Under the pieces are notes generated by a model. That model saw nothing but the letters and a program-made list of their open reading frames with translations. It was not told the DNA's origin and ran no database searches. A DNA stretch of 64,000 nucleotides from NCBI RefSeq assembly GCF_034314165.1, contig NZ_JAVIWK010000001.1, forward strand, positions 868,001 through 932,000, given 5' to 3'. Shown one piece after another: positions 7,970-19,958 of this stretch. This DNA is from Pseudomonas sp. Bout1. Its GTDB lineage: Bacteria > Pseudomonadota > Gammaproteobacteria > Pseudomonadales > Pseudomonadaceae. The position numbers and the translations under genes were made by a program. Within the stretch, counting starts at the first letter, position 1, and every line of letters starts with the position of its first letter.

Positions 7970-9643
7970 TCAGACCTTCGCGGTTACCACCATTTTCTTC
8001 GCGTGAGCCAAGGACTCCTTGGTCAAGTCGATGCCGCCGAGCATCCGCGCCACTTCTTCTACCCGTTCGGTCTTGTTCAGCTTGGACACGGCCGTATGGG
8101 TCGCATCGCTGCCTCGCACCTTGTGCACGAACAAGTGCTGATGCCCTTGGGCGGCTACTTGTGGCAAGTGGGTGACGGTCAGTACCTGGCCGCGATCGCC
8201 CAGCCGGCGTAGCAACTGGCCCACGATCTCGGCAGTCGGGCCGCCGATCCCTACGTCCACTTCATCGAATACCAGTGTTGGCACGCGAGAGGTCTGGGCG
8301 GTGATCACCTGAATCGCCAGGCTGATCCGCGACAGCTCGCCACCGGACGCTACCTTTGCCAGTGCCTTGAGTGGCTGCCCCGGGTTCGCGCTGACCAGCA
8401 GTTCTACCTGTTCAAGGCCGTTGGGCAGCAGCTCATTGCTGGTGTTGGTGTGCAGCTCGATGGTGAAGCGCCCGCCGGGCATGCCCAGGCGCTGGATTTC
8501 CTGCTCTACCGCGCTGGCCAGGCCGGTCGCTGCCTGATGGCGCAGGTCGCTGAGTTCTCGGGCTTTCTCGTGATAATGACGAGCAAAGGACGCCAGCTCT
8601 TCACCCAGCCGCTCGATGGATTCGTCGTTGGCGTTCAGGGTTTCAATTTCATCCAGCAGCTTTTGCTGCAGGGTTGCGACTTCGGTCGGCTGGATCCGGT
8701 GTTTGCGCGCCAGGGTGTAGATGGTGTCCAGTCGCTCTTCTATATCCTGCAGGCGTGCAGGGTCTGCGTCGAAGTGATCAAGGAAACGGTTCAGCTCGCC
8801 GACGGCTTCTTCCACCTGAATTTGCGCACTGGTCAGCAGCGTCGTTGCTTCATTCAACGAGCCTGAAGCGCTATTCACACTGGACAGGCGGTTGAGGCTG
8901 GCAGTCAGGGCATTGAGCACATTGCCGGAATCACTTTCGCTGCACTGCTCCACCACTTGCCGGCAGATCCCCAGTAGGGTTTCGGCGTTGGTCAGGTTCT
9001 TGTGTTCCTGTTCCAGTTGCTCCAGTTCCGTTTCGCCGAGCCCCAGGCTTTCCAGTTCTTCCAGTTGATAACTGAGCAATTGGTGGCGCGCACGCTGTTC
9101 ATCGCCGGAGTTGGAGAGACGCTCCAGTTCCTGGCGGGTTTGGCGCCAGCGCTGCGCAGCCAATTGCACCTGGCGCGCCAGGTCGGTGGCGCCGGCGTAT
9201 TCGTCGAGGAGCCGGCGGTGGGTATCGGTTTTCAGCAGGGACTGGTGTTCATGCTGGCTGTGGATATCGATCAGCAACTCGCCAAGGGCTTTCAAATCAG
9301 CGAGGGGGCAGGGCGTGCCGTTGATATAGCCGCGGGAGCGCCCTTCGGCGGTGATCACCCGACGCAGGATGCACGGGCCTTCATTGTTAAGGTCGCGCTC
9401 GGCAAGCCAGGCCTCGGCTTCCGGGATGTCGGCCAGGTCAAAAGTGGCGAGGATGTCGGCCTTGTCGGCGCCCGGGCGAACTACGCCGCTGTCGGCGCGG
9501 TCACCCAGGGTCAGGCCCAGGGCGTCGAGCATGATCGACTTGCCGGCGCCGGTTTCGCCTGTGATTACGCTCATCCCGCGATCCAGTTCAAGGTCCAGGT
9601 GTTCAACGATGGCGTAGTTATGTACGGACAGGTGCACCAGCAT
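7970..9643 (-). CDS. recN: DNA repair protein RecN
   Basis: SMC-like ATPase of 557 residues acting in double-strand break repair. Walker A GETGAGKS is at residues 29-36. A long coiled-coil middle region (about 150-370, rich in Leu/Glu/Gln) separates it from the C-terminal ABC signature (ASGGELSRISLAIQ) and Walker B (TLVFDEVDVGIGG). The start MLVHLSVHNYAIVEHLDLEL is the canonical RecN N-terminus. A CTG-N10-CAG LexA box 25 bp upstream indicates SOS induction. It is convergent with fur and divergent from grpE. Confidence 0.96.
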   Translation of the reverse strand: MLVHLSVHNYAIVEHLDLELDRGMSVITGETGAGKSIMLDALGLTLGDRADSGVVRPGADKADILATFDLADIPEAEAWLAERDLNNEGPCILRRVITAEGRSRGYINGTPCPLADLKALGELLIDIHSQHEHQSLLKTDTHRRLLDEYAGATDLARQVQLAAQRWRQTRQELERLSNSGDEQRARHQLLSYQLEELESLGLGETELEQLEQEHKNLTNAETLLGICRQVVEQCSESDSGNVLNALTASLNRLSSVNSASGSLNEATTLLTSAQIQVEEAVGELNRFLDHFDADPARLQDIEERLDTIYTLARKHRIQPTEVATLQQKLLDEIETLNANDESIERLGEELASFARHYHEKARELSDLRHQAATGLASAVEQEIQRLGMPGGRFTIELHTNTSNELLPNGLEQVELLVSANPGQPLKALAKVASGGELSRISLAIQVITAQTSRVPTLVFDEVDVGIGGPTAEIVGQLLRRLGDRGQVLTVTHLPQVAAQGHQHLFVHKVRGSDATHTAVSKLNKTERVEEVARMLGGIDLTKESLAHAKKMVVTAKV

Positions 9644-9667
9644 GACGGCCGCTCCCAGGCTTTAGGT

Positions 9668-9683
9668 CTGGTTATTTATACAG
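9668..9683 (-). promoter_or_regulatory. LexA (SOS) box upstream of recN
   Basis: Read on the minus strand the site is CTGTATAAATAACCAG, matching CTG-N10-CAG with an AT-rich centre. It sits 25-40 bp upstream of the recN start, the usual position for SOS repression of recN. Confidence 0.8.
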
Positions 9684-9815
9684 TGTTTTGTTTGGGGGTG
9701 ACAATCCTGATGCTTAGTCCGATTTGCTTGAATGGCTGTGTTTTTAAGTGCGACAGGGAATGACGGGGCGGAATTGATCCAAGGCAAGTGAAAGACTTTT
9801 GGTAACGCCTCAACC

Positions 9816-9843
9816 CTTGAACCTGAAAATTGTGGCCCCATAT
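9816..9843 (+). promoter_or_regulatory. Sigma-32 heat-shock promoter of grpE
   Basis: -35 CTTGAA (9816-9821), 14-bp spacer, -10 CCCCATAT (9836-9843). This agrees with the RpoH consensus CTTGAAA/CCCCATNT. Transcription would begin about 45 bp before the grpE start. Confidence 0.85.
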
Positions 9844-9896
9844 ACCGGAACAGAAGCGCGAGTCGAGTTCGCGCATGATTTTGAAAGGAGAAATCT

Positions 9897-10457
9897 ATGG
9901 CTGACGAACAGACGCAGGATACGCAAAATCCAGACGCCAACCAGGCAGCAGGTGAAGACCTGGCCGCGCGTGTGCAAGTGCTCGAAGAGCAGTTGGCAGG
10001 CGCGCAGGATCAATCGTTGCGTGTTGCCGCCGACCTGCAGAACGTCCGCCGCCGCGCCGAGCAGGATGTAGAAAAAGCTCACAAGTTCGCCCTGGAAAAA
10101 TTTGCCGGTGATCTGTTGCCGATCATCGACAGCCTGGAGCGCGGCCTTGAGCTGTCCAACCCGGACGACGAAAACATCCGCCCAATGCGCGAAGGGATCG
10201 AACTGACCCTGAAAATGTTCCAGGACACCCTGAAGCGTTATCAGTTGGAAGCCATCGATCCGCAAGGCGGTGAGCCGTTCAATGCCGAGCATCATCAGGC
10301 AATGGCGATGCAGGAAAACGCTGATCTTGAGCCAAACAGCGTGTTGAAGGTGTTCCAGAAGGGCTACCAGCTCAACGGTCGCTTGCTGCGCCCGGCAATG
10401 GTTGTGGTGAGCAAGGCTCCTGCACCGGTTGCACCTTCTATTGATGAGCAGGCTTGA
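9897..10457 (+). CDS. grpE: Nucleotide exchange factor GrpE
   Basis: Co-chaperone of 186 residues that releases ADP from DnaK. An acidic/polar disordered N-terminus (1-25) precedes the long dimerising helix (about 30-110, [21 protein letters not shown]) and the C-terminal beta domain with the signature [24 protein letters not shown] 9897 follows GAAAGGAGA. It lies 102 bp upstream of dnaK, and each gene has its own RpoH-type promoter. Confidence 0.97.
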   Translation: MADEQTQDTQNPDANQAAGEDLAARVQVLEEQLAGAQDQSLRVAADLQNVRRRAEQDVEKAHKFALEKFAGDLLPIIDSLERGLELSNPDDENIRPMREGIELTLKMFQDTLKRYQLEAIDPQGGEPFNAEHHQAMAMQENADLEPNSVLKVFQKGYQLNGRLLRPAMVVVSKAPAPVAPSIDEQA

Positions 10458-10480
10458 AATAAGTCGTAACGGCCCCATCT
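10453..10480 (+). promoter_or_regulatory. Sigma-32 promoter of dnaK overlapping the grpE stop
   Basis: -35 CTTGAAA (10453-10459) contains the grpE TGA stop, followed by a 13-bp spacer and -10 CCCCATCT (10473-10480). Both elements match the RpoH consensus exactly. It gives dnaK its own heat-shock promoter in addition to read-through from grpE. Confidence 0.88.
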
Positions 10481-10559
10481 ATAAGTCAAGCGTTTAAGTA
10501 CTGCCGCAGTCAGCCACCACTGCTGCGGCAACAAAATCTAAGTTTCGGGAGAGTAAATC

Positions 10560-12476
10560 ATGGGCAAAATTATCGGTATCGACCTGGGGACTACCAACTC
10601 CTGCGTCTCCGTGCTGGAAAACGGCGTATCCAAAGTTATTGAAAACGCCGAAGGCGCACGTACCACCCCGTCCATCGTGGCATATGCCAACGACGGCGAA
10701 ATCCTGGTGGGCCAGTCCGCCAAGCGTCAAGCTGTGACCAATCCGCATAACACCCTGTACGCGGTGAAGCGTTTGATCGGTCGTAAGTTCGACGAAGAAG
10801 TCGTACAGAAAGACATCAAGATGGTCCCATACAAAATCGCCAAGGCTGACAACGGTGACGCCTGGGTTGAAGTGAACGGCCAGAAAATGTCGCCGCCACA
10901 AATCTCGGCTGAAATCTTGAAAAAGATGAAGAAAACCGCCGAAGACTACCTCGGTGAAGCGGTGACTGAAGCGGTGATCACCGTTCCGGCCTACTTCAAC
11001 GACAGCCAGCGTCAGGCGACCAAAGACGCCGGCCGTATTGCTGGCCTGGACGTAAAACGTATCATCAACGAACCTACCGCAGCCGCTCTGGCCTACGGTA
11101 TGGACAAGGCCAAGGGCGACCACACCGTGATCGTTTACGACCTGGGTGGCGGTACCTTCGACGTTTCCGTGATCGAAATCGCTGAAGTCGATGGCGAGCA
11201 CCAGTTCGAAGTGTTGGCCACCAACGGTGACACGTTCCTGGGCGGTGAAGACTTTGACATTCGTCTGATCGACTACCTCGTCGACGAATTCAAGAAAGAA
11301 AGCGGCATGAACCTCAAGGGTGACCCGCTGGCCATGCAGCGCCTGAAAGAAGCCGCTGAGAAAGCCAAGATCGAACTGTCTTCGAGCAATTCGACCGACG
11401 TGAACCTGCCGTACATCACTGCAGACGCCACCGGTCCTAAGCACTTGAACGTGAAGATCTCGCGCGCCAAGCTGGAATCGCTGGTAGAAGACCTGGTTCA
11501 ACGCACCATCGAGCCTTGCCGCATTGCGCTGAAAGACTCGGGTATCGACGTTGGCGCGATCAACGACGTGATCCTGGTCGGCGGTCAGACCCGTATGCCA
11601 CTGGTTCAGAAGCTGGTGACCGAGTTCTTCGGTAAAGAAGCACGTAAAGATGTGAACCCGGACGAAGCGGTTGCCATGGGTGCTGCCATCCAGGGCGCGG
11701 TATTGGCCGGCGACGTCAAAGACGTTCTGCTGCTGGACGTAAGCCCGCTGACCCTGGGTATCGAAACCATGGGCGGCGTGATGACTGCGCTGATCGAGAA
11801 AAACACCACGATTCCTACCAAGAAATCGCAAGTGTTCTCGACTGCCGACGACAACCAGGGCGCTGTGACCATTCACGTGCTGCAAGGTGAGCGTAAGCAA
11901 GCCGGTCAGAACAAGTCCCTGGGCAAGTTCGACCTGGCCGAGATTCCACCAGCACCACGTGGCGTGCCACAAATTGAAGTGACCTTCGACATCGACGCTA
12001 ACGGCATTCTGCACGTGGGCGCCAAAGACAAGGCCACCGGCAAGACTCAGTCGATCGTGATCAAGGCTAACTCGGGTCTGTCCGAGGAAGAAATCCAGCA
12101 GATGATCCGTGATGCTGAAGCCAACGCTGACGAAGACCGCAAGTTCGAAGAGCTGGCCGCTGCCCGTAACCAGGGTGATGCACTGGTTCACTCGACGCGT
12201 AAAATGGTCGCTGACGCTGGCGATAAAGTGACTGGCGAAGAGAAAACTGCAATTGAAGCAGCCGTAGTTGCCCTGGAAGCCGCTGTTAAAGGCGACGACA
12301 AGGCCGCTATCGAAGCCAAGGTTGAAGAGCTGTCGAAAGTCTCGGCGCCAGTCGCTCAGAAAATGTACGCCGAACAAGGCCAGCCGGCTGACGGTGCTGC
12401 GCACCAGGCAGAACCTGAAGCCAAGCACGACGATGTTGTCGATGCCGAGTTCGAAGAAGTAAAAGACCAGAAGTAA
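10560..12476 (+). CDS. dnaK: Chaperone DnaK (Hsp70)
   Basis: Cytoplasmic ATP-dependent Hsp70 chaperone, 638 residues as in E. coli. The nucleotide-binding domain (1-385) carries [27 protein letters not shown] and [10 protein letters not shown]. The linker [16 protein letters not shown] leads into the substrate-binding domain (about 390-505), followed by the helical lid and an acidic tail ending [12 protein letters not shown] 10560 follows CGGGAGAGTAAATC. It works with GrpE and DnaJ encoded on either side. Long open frames on the opposite strand here are artefacts of codon bias. Confidence 0.99.
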   Translation: MGKIIGIDLGTTNSCVSVLENGVSKVIENAEGARTTPSIVAYANDGEILVGQSAKRQAVTNPHNTLYAVKRLIGRKFDEEVVQKDIKMVPYKIAKADNGDAWVEVNGQKMSPPQISAEILKKMKKTAEDYLGEAVTEAVITVPAYFNDSQRQATKDAGRIAGLDVKRIINEPTAAALAYGMDKAKGDHTVIVYDLGGGTFDVSVIEIAEVDGEHQFEVLATNGDTFLGGEDFDIRLIDYLVDEFKKESGMNLKGDPLAMQRLKEAAEKAKIELSSSNSTDVNLPYITADATGPKHLNVKISRAKLESLVEDLVQRTIEPCRIALKDSGIDVGAINDVILVGGQTRMPLVQKLVTEFFGKEARKDVNPDEAVAMGAAIQGAVLAGDVKDVLLLDVSPLTLGIETMGGVMTALIEKNTTIPTKKSQVFSTADDNQGAVTIHVLQGERKQAGQNKSLGKFDLAEIPPAPRGVPQIEVTFDIDANGILHVGAKDKATGKTQSIVIKANSGLSEEEIQQMIRDAEANADEDRKFEELAAARNQGDALVHSTRKMVADAGDKVTGEEKTAIEAAVVALEAAVKGDDKAAIEAKVEELSKVSAPVAQKMYAEQGQPADGAAHQAEPEAKHDDVVDAEFEEVKDQK

Positions 12477-12792
12477 CTTGGTCGCCCGGTTGACCGCTCA
12501 CAAGCGGTGACTGGTAGGATGTCGCCGCGCGGGAGCTTGCTCCCGCGTTGGCGTGTCTGGGGTACGCGAATTTTTACAGCATGCGACAACGCTCGGATGC
12601 TGGCGGTGTGATCGGGAATGCTCCTGCTTTCCGGACGACAATCACCGCGTTTTTGGCCGGTTGCCGGCTGAAAGCAGTAACGACCAGGATCGTTGAATTG
12701 ACGTGAGTTGGGTCCGGGCCTGTATTGGGGCTCAACGAGTTTGGCAAGGCTCAGGAGGGTTTTGCCGGACGTCCTTAAGAGTGCAAAGACTT
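12477..12792 (+). other. dnaK-dnaJ intergenic region with hairpin and single REP
   Basis: 316 bp without a gene. A hairpin ACCGCT/AGCGGT (12493-12508) 16 bp after the dnaK stop may attenuate or end dnaK transcription. A REP-type hairpin follows at 12528-12547. The remaining about 240 bp contain no RpoH-type promoter that I can recognise, so dnaJ expression may rely on read-through or a promoter not visible by eye. Confidence 0.6.
12528..12547. repeat. REP-type palindrome
   Basis: CGCGGGAG-CTTG-CTCCCGCG, a perfect 8-bp stem. The core GGGAGCTTGCTCCC is the common Pseudomonas REP motif. It is a singlet, unlike the paired REPINs further along. Confidence 0.8.
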
Positions 12793-14734
<1,942 letters not shown>

Positions 14735-14743
14735 GAAGTAGCT

Positions 14744-14781
14744 AAAACGGGGTCTCAGGATTATCCTAAGGCCCCGTTTTT
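14744..14781 (+). terminator. dapB rho-independent terminator
   Basis: Stem AAAACGGGG...CCCCGTTTT with an inner AGGAT/ATCCT helix and T5 at the end, 10 bp after the dapB stop. Confidence 0.9.
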
Positions 14782-14790
14782 ACCCGCTAG

Positions 14791-14948
14791 GCGACGTCCT
14801 GTCGCATTCCCCTGCCTTTAAGGCTCATTAGCGGTGGACCAAAAAAGCCTTTTTCTGTAAGCTACAGCTTTAGTGTGTCCACTAAAAGCGCGCAGAATAA
14901 TTCGGTGAAGAAGCGGGGTGACGTGTCCATACGTCACTCCGCTTTTTT
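14791..14948 (+). promoter_or_regulatory. carAB leader with possible transcription attenuator
   Basis: The terminator-like hairpin AAGCGG..GTGACGT/ACGTCAC..CCGCTT followed by T6 (14911-14948) sits 46 bp before carA, in its leader. Upstream, GTGGAC (14834-14839) can pair with GTCCAC (14877-14882), and a short frame starting at the same GTG encodes V-D-Q-K-S-L-F-L. GCGAC-N5-GTCGC (14791-14805) resembles a pseudomonad ArgR half-site (TGTCGC). carAB in Pseudomonas is known to respond to arginine and pyrimidines. The hairpins are visible; the attenuation mechanism and the leader peptide are inferred. Confidence 0.5.
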
Positions 14949-14993
14949 ACAACCTGCGATCGCCCTTTCAGGCTTTATTTACGGGAGGTCTTC

Positions 14994-16130
14994 TTGACTA
15001 AGCCAGCCATACTCGCCCTTGCTGATGGCAGCATTTTTCGCGGCGAAGCCATTGGAGCCGACGGTCAGACCGTTGGAGAGGTGGTGTTCAACACCGCCAT
15101 GACCGGCTATCAGGAAATCCTTACCGATCCTTCCTACGCCCAACAGATCGTTACCCTGACCTATCCGCACATCGGCAACACCGGTACTACACCGGAAGAC
15201 GCCGAGTCTGATCGTGTCTGGTCGGCGGGTCTGGTAATTCGCGACCTGCCACTGGTTGCGAGCAACTGGCGTAACACGATGTCTTTGTCTGATTACCTGA
15301 AAGCCAACAACGTTGTGGCGATCGCCGGTATCGATACGCGTCGCCTCACACGCATCCTGCGTGAAAAAGGCTCGCAGAACGGCTGCATCATGGCCGGTGA
15401 CAACATCTCTGAAGAAGCAGCGATCGCAGCAGCCCAGGGTTTCCCTGGCCTGAAAGGCATGGACCTGGCGAAAGTCGTCAGCACCAAGGACCAGTACGAG
15501 TGGCGCTCCACTGTCTGGGACTTGAAGACCGACAGCCACGCGACCATCGACGCGTCCGAGCTGCCTTACCATGTCGTGGCCTACGACTACGGTATCAAGC
15601 ACAACATCCTGCGCATGCTGGTGGCGCGCGGTTGCCGCGTGACCGTAGTGCCGGCGCAAACCCCGGCCAGCGACGTTCTGGCCCTGCAGCCAGACGGTGT
15701 ATTCCTGTCCAACGGCCCGGGTGACCCGGAGCCTTGCGACTACGCCATCAAGGCGATCAAGGAAGTCCTGGAAACCGAGATTCCGGTATTCGGTATCTGC
15801 CTCGGCCATCAACTGCTGGCCCTGGCTTCCGGCGCCAAGACCCTGAAAATGGGCCACGGCCACCACGGTGCCAACCACCCGGTGCAGGACCTGGACACGG
15901 GCGTGGTGATGATCACCAGCCAGAACCACGGTTTTGCGGTGGATGAAGCGACTCTTCCGGGCAATGTCCGGGCGATTCACAAGTCGCTGTTCGACGGTTC
16001 CCTGCAAGGCATCGAGCGCACCGACAAGAGCGCGTTCAGCTTCCAGGGCCACCCTGAAGCAAGCCCGGGCCCGAACGACGTAGCGCCGCTGTTCGACCGT
16101 TTCATCAATGAGATGGCCAAGCGACGCTAA
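14994..16130 (+). CDS. carA: Carbamoyl-phosphate synthase small (glutamine amidotransferase) subunit
   Basis: Hydrolyses glutamine and channels ammonia to CarB for carbamoyl phosphate, the precursor of arginine and pyrimidines. Of 378 residues, the N-terminal CPSase domain ([18 protein letters not shown]) is followed by the class I amidotransferase domain with nucleophile Cys in FGICLGHQ and the His/Glu pair in FQGHPEAS. The start is TTG 14994 with a strong GGGAGG site 5 bp before; the conserved N-terminus [12 protein letters not shown] supports it. carB follows after 105 bp that contain a stable hairpin. Confidence 0.97.
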   Translation: MTKPAILALADGSIFRGEAIGADGQTVGEVVFNTAMTGYQEILTDPSYAQQIVTLTYPHIGNTGTTPEDAESDRVWSAGLVIRDLPLVASNWRNTMSLSDYLKANNVVAIAGIDTRRLTRILREKGSQNGCIMAGDNISEEAAIAAAQGFPGLKGMDLAKVVSTKDQYEWRSTVWDLKTDSHATIDASELPYHVVAYDYGIKHNILRMLVARGCRVTVVPAQTPASDVLALQPDGVFLSNGPGDPEPCDYAIKAIKEVLETEIPVFGICLGHQLLALASGAKTLKMGHGHHGANHPVQDLDTGVVMITSQNHGFAVDEATLPGNVRAIHKSLFDGSLQGIERTDKSAFSFQGHPEASPGPNDVAPLFDRFINEMAKRR

Positions 16131-16137
16131 CTGAGCG

Positions 16138-16176
16138 GCCTGAGGGTGGCCCGGGAAACCGGCGGCCCCCTCAGGC
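16138..16176 (+). other. Stable hairpin between carA and carB
   Basis: Arms GCCTGAGGG and CCCTCAGGC enclose a further GC-rich inner helix. There is no U-tract, so it is unlikely to be an intrinsic terminator and may instead protect the carA 3' end or set the carA:carB ratio. Confidence 0.6.
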
Positions 16177-16235
16177 TCTTCAAAGATTGTTCAAGACGGC
16201 TTGCCGACTGACCTGCGGATTTGAGTGACAAACCC

Positions 16236-19200
16236 ATGCCAAAACGTACAGACATAAAAAGCATCCTGATTCTCGGCGCTGGCCCGATCGTAATCGGCCA
16301 GGCCTGCGAATTCGACTACTCCGGCGCCCAGGCCTGTAAAGCCCTGCGCGAAGAGGGTTACCGCGTCATTCTGGTGAACTCCAACCCGGCCACCATCATG
16401 ACCGACCCGGACATGGCCGACGCCACCTATATCGAGCCGATCAAGTGGCAGACCGTTGCCAAGATCATCGAGAAAGAGCGTCCGGACGCGCTGCTGCCAA
16501 CCATGGGTGGCCAGACCGCCCTGAACTGCGCACTGGACCTGGAGCGCGAAGGCGTCCTGGAGAAGTTCGGCGTAGAGATGATCGGCGCCAATGCCGACAC
16601 CATCGACAAGGCTGAAGACCGTTCGCGTTTCGACAAGGCCATGAAGTCCATCGGCCTTGATTGCCCGCGTTCGGGTATCGCCCACAGCATGGAAGAGGCC
16701 AGCGTGGTCCTCGAGAAGCTTGGCTTCCCGTGCATCATCCGTCCGTCCTTCACCATGGGCGGCACCGGCGGCGGTATTGCCTACAACCGTGAAGAATTCG
16801 AAGAAATCTGCGCCCGCGGCCTGGACCTGTCTCCGACCAAAGAGCTGCTGATCGACGAATCCCTGATCGGCTGGAAAGAATATGAAATGGAGGTTGTCCG
16901 CGATAAAAAGGACAACTGCATCATCGTTTGCTCCATTGAAAACTTTGACCCGATGGGCGTGCACACCGGTGACTCGATCACTGTTGCGCCAGCACAGACC
17001 CTGACGGACAAGGAATACCAGATCATGCGCAACGCCTCGTTGGCGGTGCTGCGTGAGATCGGCGTGGAAACCGGTGGCTCCAACGTCCAGTTCGGCATCT
17101 GCCCGGACACTGGCCGCATGGTTGTGATCGAGATGAACCCGCGTGTATCGCGTTCTTCGGCGCTGGCATCGAAAGCGACCGGCTTCCCGATTGCGCGCAT
17201 CGCTGCCAAGCTGGCGATCGGTTACACCCTGGACGAACTGCAGAACGAAATCACGGGCGGCGCAACGCCGGCATCCTTCGAGCCGTCGATCGACTACGTC
17301 GTCACCAAGCTGCCACGCTTCGCTTTCGAGAAATTCCCGAAAGCCGACGCCCGCCTGACCACTCAGATGAAGTCGGTCGGTGAAGTCATGGCCATCGGCC
17401 GGACCTTCCAGGAATCCCTGCAGAAAGCCCTGCGTGGCCTGGAAGTGGGTGTTTGCGGCCTGGACGAGAAACTCGACCTGAGCAACCCGGAAAGCATGAG
17501 CGTGCTCAAGCGCGAGCTGACCGTGCCGGGCGCCGAGCGTATCTGGTACGTGGCCGATGCTTTCCGCGCCGGCATGACCGTCGAAGACATCTTCGGCATG
17601 AACATGATCGACCCGTGGTTCCTGGTGCAGATCGAAGATCTGATCAAGGAAGAAGAGAAGGTCAAGACCCTCGGCCTGTCTTCTATCGACCGCGACCTGA
17701 TGTTCCGCCTCAAGCGCAAAGGCTTCTCCGACATGCGCCTGGCCAAGCTGCTGGGTGTGACCGAGAAGAACCTGCGCACGCATCGCCACAAGCTGGATAT
17801 CTACCCGGTCTACAAGCGCGTTGATACTTGTGCGGCCGAGTTCGCAACCGACACCGCGTACATGTACTCCACCTACGAGGAAGAGTGCGAAGCCGCGCCG
17901 TCGGGCCGCGACAAAATCATGATCCTGGGTGGCGGTCCAAACCGTATCGGGCAAGGCATCGAGTTCGATTATTGCTGCGTACACGCCGCTCTCGCCCTGC
18001 GCGAAGACGGGTACGAGACCATTATGGTCAACTGCAACCCGGAAACTGTTTCCACTGACTACGACACGTCCGACCGTCTGTACTTCGAGCCGGTAACGCT
18101 TGAAGACGTGCTGGAAATCTGTCGCGTCGAGAAGCCAAAAGGCGTGATCGTCCAGTACGGCGGCCAAACCCCGCTGAAACTGGCTCGCGCACTTGAAGCT
18201 GCTGGCGTGCCGATCATCGGTACCAGCCCTGACGCTATCGACCGTGCCGAAGACCGTGAGCGCTTCCAGCAAATGGTTGAGCGCCTGAACCTGCGTCAGC
18301 CGCCCAACGCCACCGTGCGCAGCGAAGACGAAGCGATTCGCGCCGCCAGCAAAATCGGTTATCCGCTGGTAGTGCGTCCGTCCTACGTACTGGGCGGCCG
18401 GGCGATGGAAATCGTCTACGAAGAAGAAGAGCTCAAGCGTTACCTGCGTGATGCAGTGAAAGTGTCCAACGACAGCCCGGTGCTGCTGGACCACTTCCTC
18501 AATTGCGCCATCGAGATGGACGTGGATGCGGTCTGCGACGGCACCGACGTGGTGATCGGCGCGATCATGCAGCACATCGAACAGGCTGGCGTTCACTCCG
18601 GTGACTCCGCTTGCTCGCTGCCGCCGTACTCGTTGCCTGCGCACATCCAGGACGAGATGCGCGAACAGGTCAAGAAGATGGCCCTGGAGCTGGGCGTGGT
18701 CGGCCTGATGAACGTTCAGTTGGCGCTGCAAGGCGAAGACATCTACGTTATCGAAGTCAACCCGCGTGCTTCGCGTACCGTGCCATTTGTTTCCAAGTGC
18801 ATCGGTGTTTCCCTGGCGATGATTGCCGCGCGCGTGATGGCCGGTAAGACCTTGAAGGAAATCGGCTTCACCAAGGAAATCATCCCGAACTTCTACAGCG
18901 TGAAAGAGGCGGTGTTCCCATTCGCCAAGTTCCCTGGCGTGGACCCGATCCTGGGCCCAGAGATGAAGTCCACCGGTGAAGTGATGGGCGTGGGCGATAC
19001 CTTCGGTGAAGCGTTCGCCAAAGCCCAGATGGGCGCCAGTGAAGTGCTGCCGACCGGCGGTACTGCGTTCATCAGCGTACGCGATGATGACAAGCCACTG
19101 GTTGCAGGCGTGGCCCGTGATCTGATCAACTTGGGCTTCGAAGTCGTGGCCACTGCCGGGACCGCCAAGCTGATCGAGGCTGCCGGCCTGAAAGTGCGTC

Positions 19201-19457
19201 GCGTGAACAAGGTGACGGAAGGCCGTCCACACGTGGTCGACATGATCAAGAATGACGAAGTCACCTTGATCATCAACACCACCGAAGGTCGCCAGTCGAT
19301 CGCGGACTCCTACTCCATTCGTCGTAACGCCTTGCAGCACAAGATTTACTGCACCACCACCATTGCTGCTGGCGAAGCTATCTGCGAAGCGCTCAAGTTC
19401 GGTCCTGAAAAAACCGTGCGCCGCTTGCAGGATCTACACGCAGGATTGAAGGCATGA
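16236..19457 (+). CDS. carB: Carbamoyl-phosphate synthase large subunit
   Basis: Synthesises carbamoyl phosphate from bicarbonate, ammonia and two ATP. Of 1073 residues, it consists of two homologous ATP-grasp halves. The first opens [25 protein letters not shown], the second [21 protein letters not shown] near residue 560, and a C-terminal MGS-type allosteric domain follows (about 940-1073, [24 protein letters not shown]). ATG 16236 (MPKRTDIKS) is the conserved start; a TTG five codons earlier is also open. Its stop overlaps the greA start by 4 bp. Confidence 0.98.
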   Translation: MPKRTDIKSILILGAGPIVIGQACEFDYSGAQACKALREEGYRVILVNSNPATIMTDPDMADATYIEPIKWQTVAKIIEKERPDALLPTMGGQTALNCALDLEREGVLEKFGVEMIGANADTIDKAEDRSRFDKAMKSIGLDCPRSGIAHSMEEASVVLEKLGFPCIIRPSFTMGGTGGGIAYNREEFEEICARGLDLSPTKELLIDESLIGWKEYEMEVVRDKKDNCIIVCSIENFDPMGVHTGDSITVAPAQTLTDKEYQIMRNASLAVLREIGVETGGSNVQFGICPDTGRMVVIEMNPRVSRSSALASKATGFPIARIAAKLAIGYTLDELQNEITGGATPASFEPSIDYVVTKLPRFAFEKFPKADARLTTQMKSVGEVMAIGRTFQESLQKALRGLEVGVCGLDEKLDLSNPESMSVLKRELTVPGAERIWYVADAFRAGMTVEDIFGMNMIDPWFLVQIEDLIKEEEKVKTLGLSSIDRDLMFRLKRKGFSDMRLAKLLGVTEKNLRTHRHKLDIYPVYKRVDTCAAEFATDTAYMYSTYEEECEAAPSGRDKIMILGGGPNRIGQGIEFDYCCVHAALALREDGYETIMVNCNPETVSTDYDTSDRLYFEPVTLEDVLEICRVEKPKGVIVQYGGQTPLKLARALEAAGVPIIGTSPDAIDRAEDRERFQQMVERLNLRQPPNATVRSEDEAIRAASKIGYPLVVRPSYVLGGRAMEIVYEEEELKRYLRDAVKVSNDSPVLLDHFLNCAIEMDVDAVCDGTDVVIGAIMQHIEQAGVHSGDSACSLPPYSLPAHIQDEMREQVKKMALELGVVGLMNVQLALQGEDIYVIEVNPRASRTVPFVSKCIGVSLAMIAARVMAGKTLKEIGFTKEIIPNFYSVKEAVFPFAKFPGVDPILGPEMKSTGEVMGVGDTFGEAFAKAQMGASEVLPTGGTAFISVRDDDKPLVAGVARDLINLGFEVVATAGTAKLIEAAGLKVRRVNKVTEGRPHVVDMIKNDEVTLIINTTEGRQSIADSYSIRRNALQHKIYCTTTIAAGEAICEALKFGPEKTVRRLQDLHAGLKA

Positions 19458-19930
19458 TCAAATACCCAATGACCGTCCAGGGCGCAAAAGCCCTGGAAGA
19501 AGAGCACGCCCACCTGACCAAGGTCGTCCGTCCGAAGTTGAGCCAGGACATCGGTACGGCCCGGGAACTGGGCGATCTGAAGGAAAACGCTGAATACCAT
19601 GCTGCTCGCGAGCAGCAAGGTATGGTTGAGGCGCGGATCCGTGACATCGAAGGCCGCATGCAGAATGCGGTGATCATCGACGTCACGACCATCCCGAAGA
19701 CCGGCAAGGTGATTTTCGGCACTACCGTGGAAATCGCCAACGTCGAGACTGACGAAAGCGTGGTTTACCACATCGTGGGTGAAGACGAGGCCGACTTCAA
19801 ACTCGGCAAGATCTCCGTCGGCTCGCCGCTGGCCCGCGCCTTGATTGCCAAGGAGGAGGGTGATGTGGTGGCCGTCAAGACGCCTGGTGGCGTGATCGAG
19901 TACGAGATTGTCGAAGTTCGTCACATCTGA
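19454..19930 (+). CDS. greA: Transcription elongation factor GreA
   Basis: Rescues backtracked RNA polymerase by stimulating transcript cleavage through the secondary channel. Of 158 residues, an N-terminal antiparallel coiled coil (1-75) contains the tip motif [17 protein letters not shown] with the acidic pair that reaches the active site, and a C-terminal FKBP-like domain includes GSPLARALI. It is translationally coupled to carB through ATGA at 19454-19457. A 9-bp hairpin begins 5 bp after the stop. Confidence 0.97.
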   Translation: MIKYPMTVQGAKALEEEHAHLTKVVRPKLSQDIGTARELGDLKENAEYHAAREQQGMVEARIRDIEGRMQNAVIIDVTTIPKTGKVIFGTTVEIANVETDESVVYHIVGEDEADFKLGKISVGSPLARALIAKEEGDVVAVKTPGGVIEYEIVEVRHI

Positions 19931-19935
19931 AAGAC

Positions 19936-19958
19936 GGCGCCCGCTTCGTGCGGGCGCC
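19936..19958 (+). other. GC hairpin abutting the start of the next gene
   Basis: GGCGCCCGC-TTCGT-GCGGGCGCC is a perfect 9-bp stem whose last base precedes the ATG at 19959. With no U-tract it is a poor terminator. It occupies the space where a ribosome-binding site would be. Confidence 0.75.

Noticed and set aside
10494..12428. Long minus-strand open frame opposite dnaK
   Set aside because: Composition is typical of an antisense shadow (Phe/His/Val-rich), there is no ribosome-binding site, and the sense strand encodes full-length DnaK. Similar shadows opposite ftsH, infB, pnp and the DUF748 gene were dropped for the same reason.
12600..12792. Search for a sigma-32 promoter directly upstream of dnaJ
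   Set aside because: No CTTGAA/CCCCAT pair with proper spacing was found. GTTGAATTGACG near 12693 has no matching -10 element.
16191..19340. A very long open frame on the minus strand opposite carB
   Set aside because: It mirrors the whole carB gene in a fixed frame, is rich in His/Val/Asp/Gln with no domain pattern, and results from strong GC3 codon bias. The sense product is unmistakable CarB.
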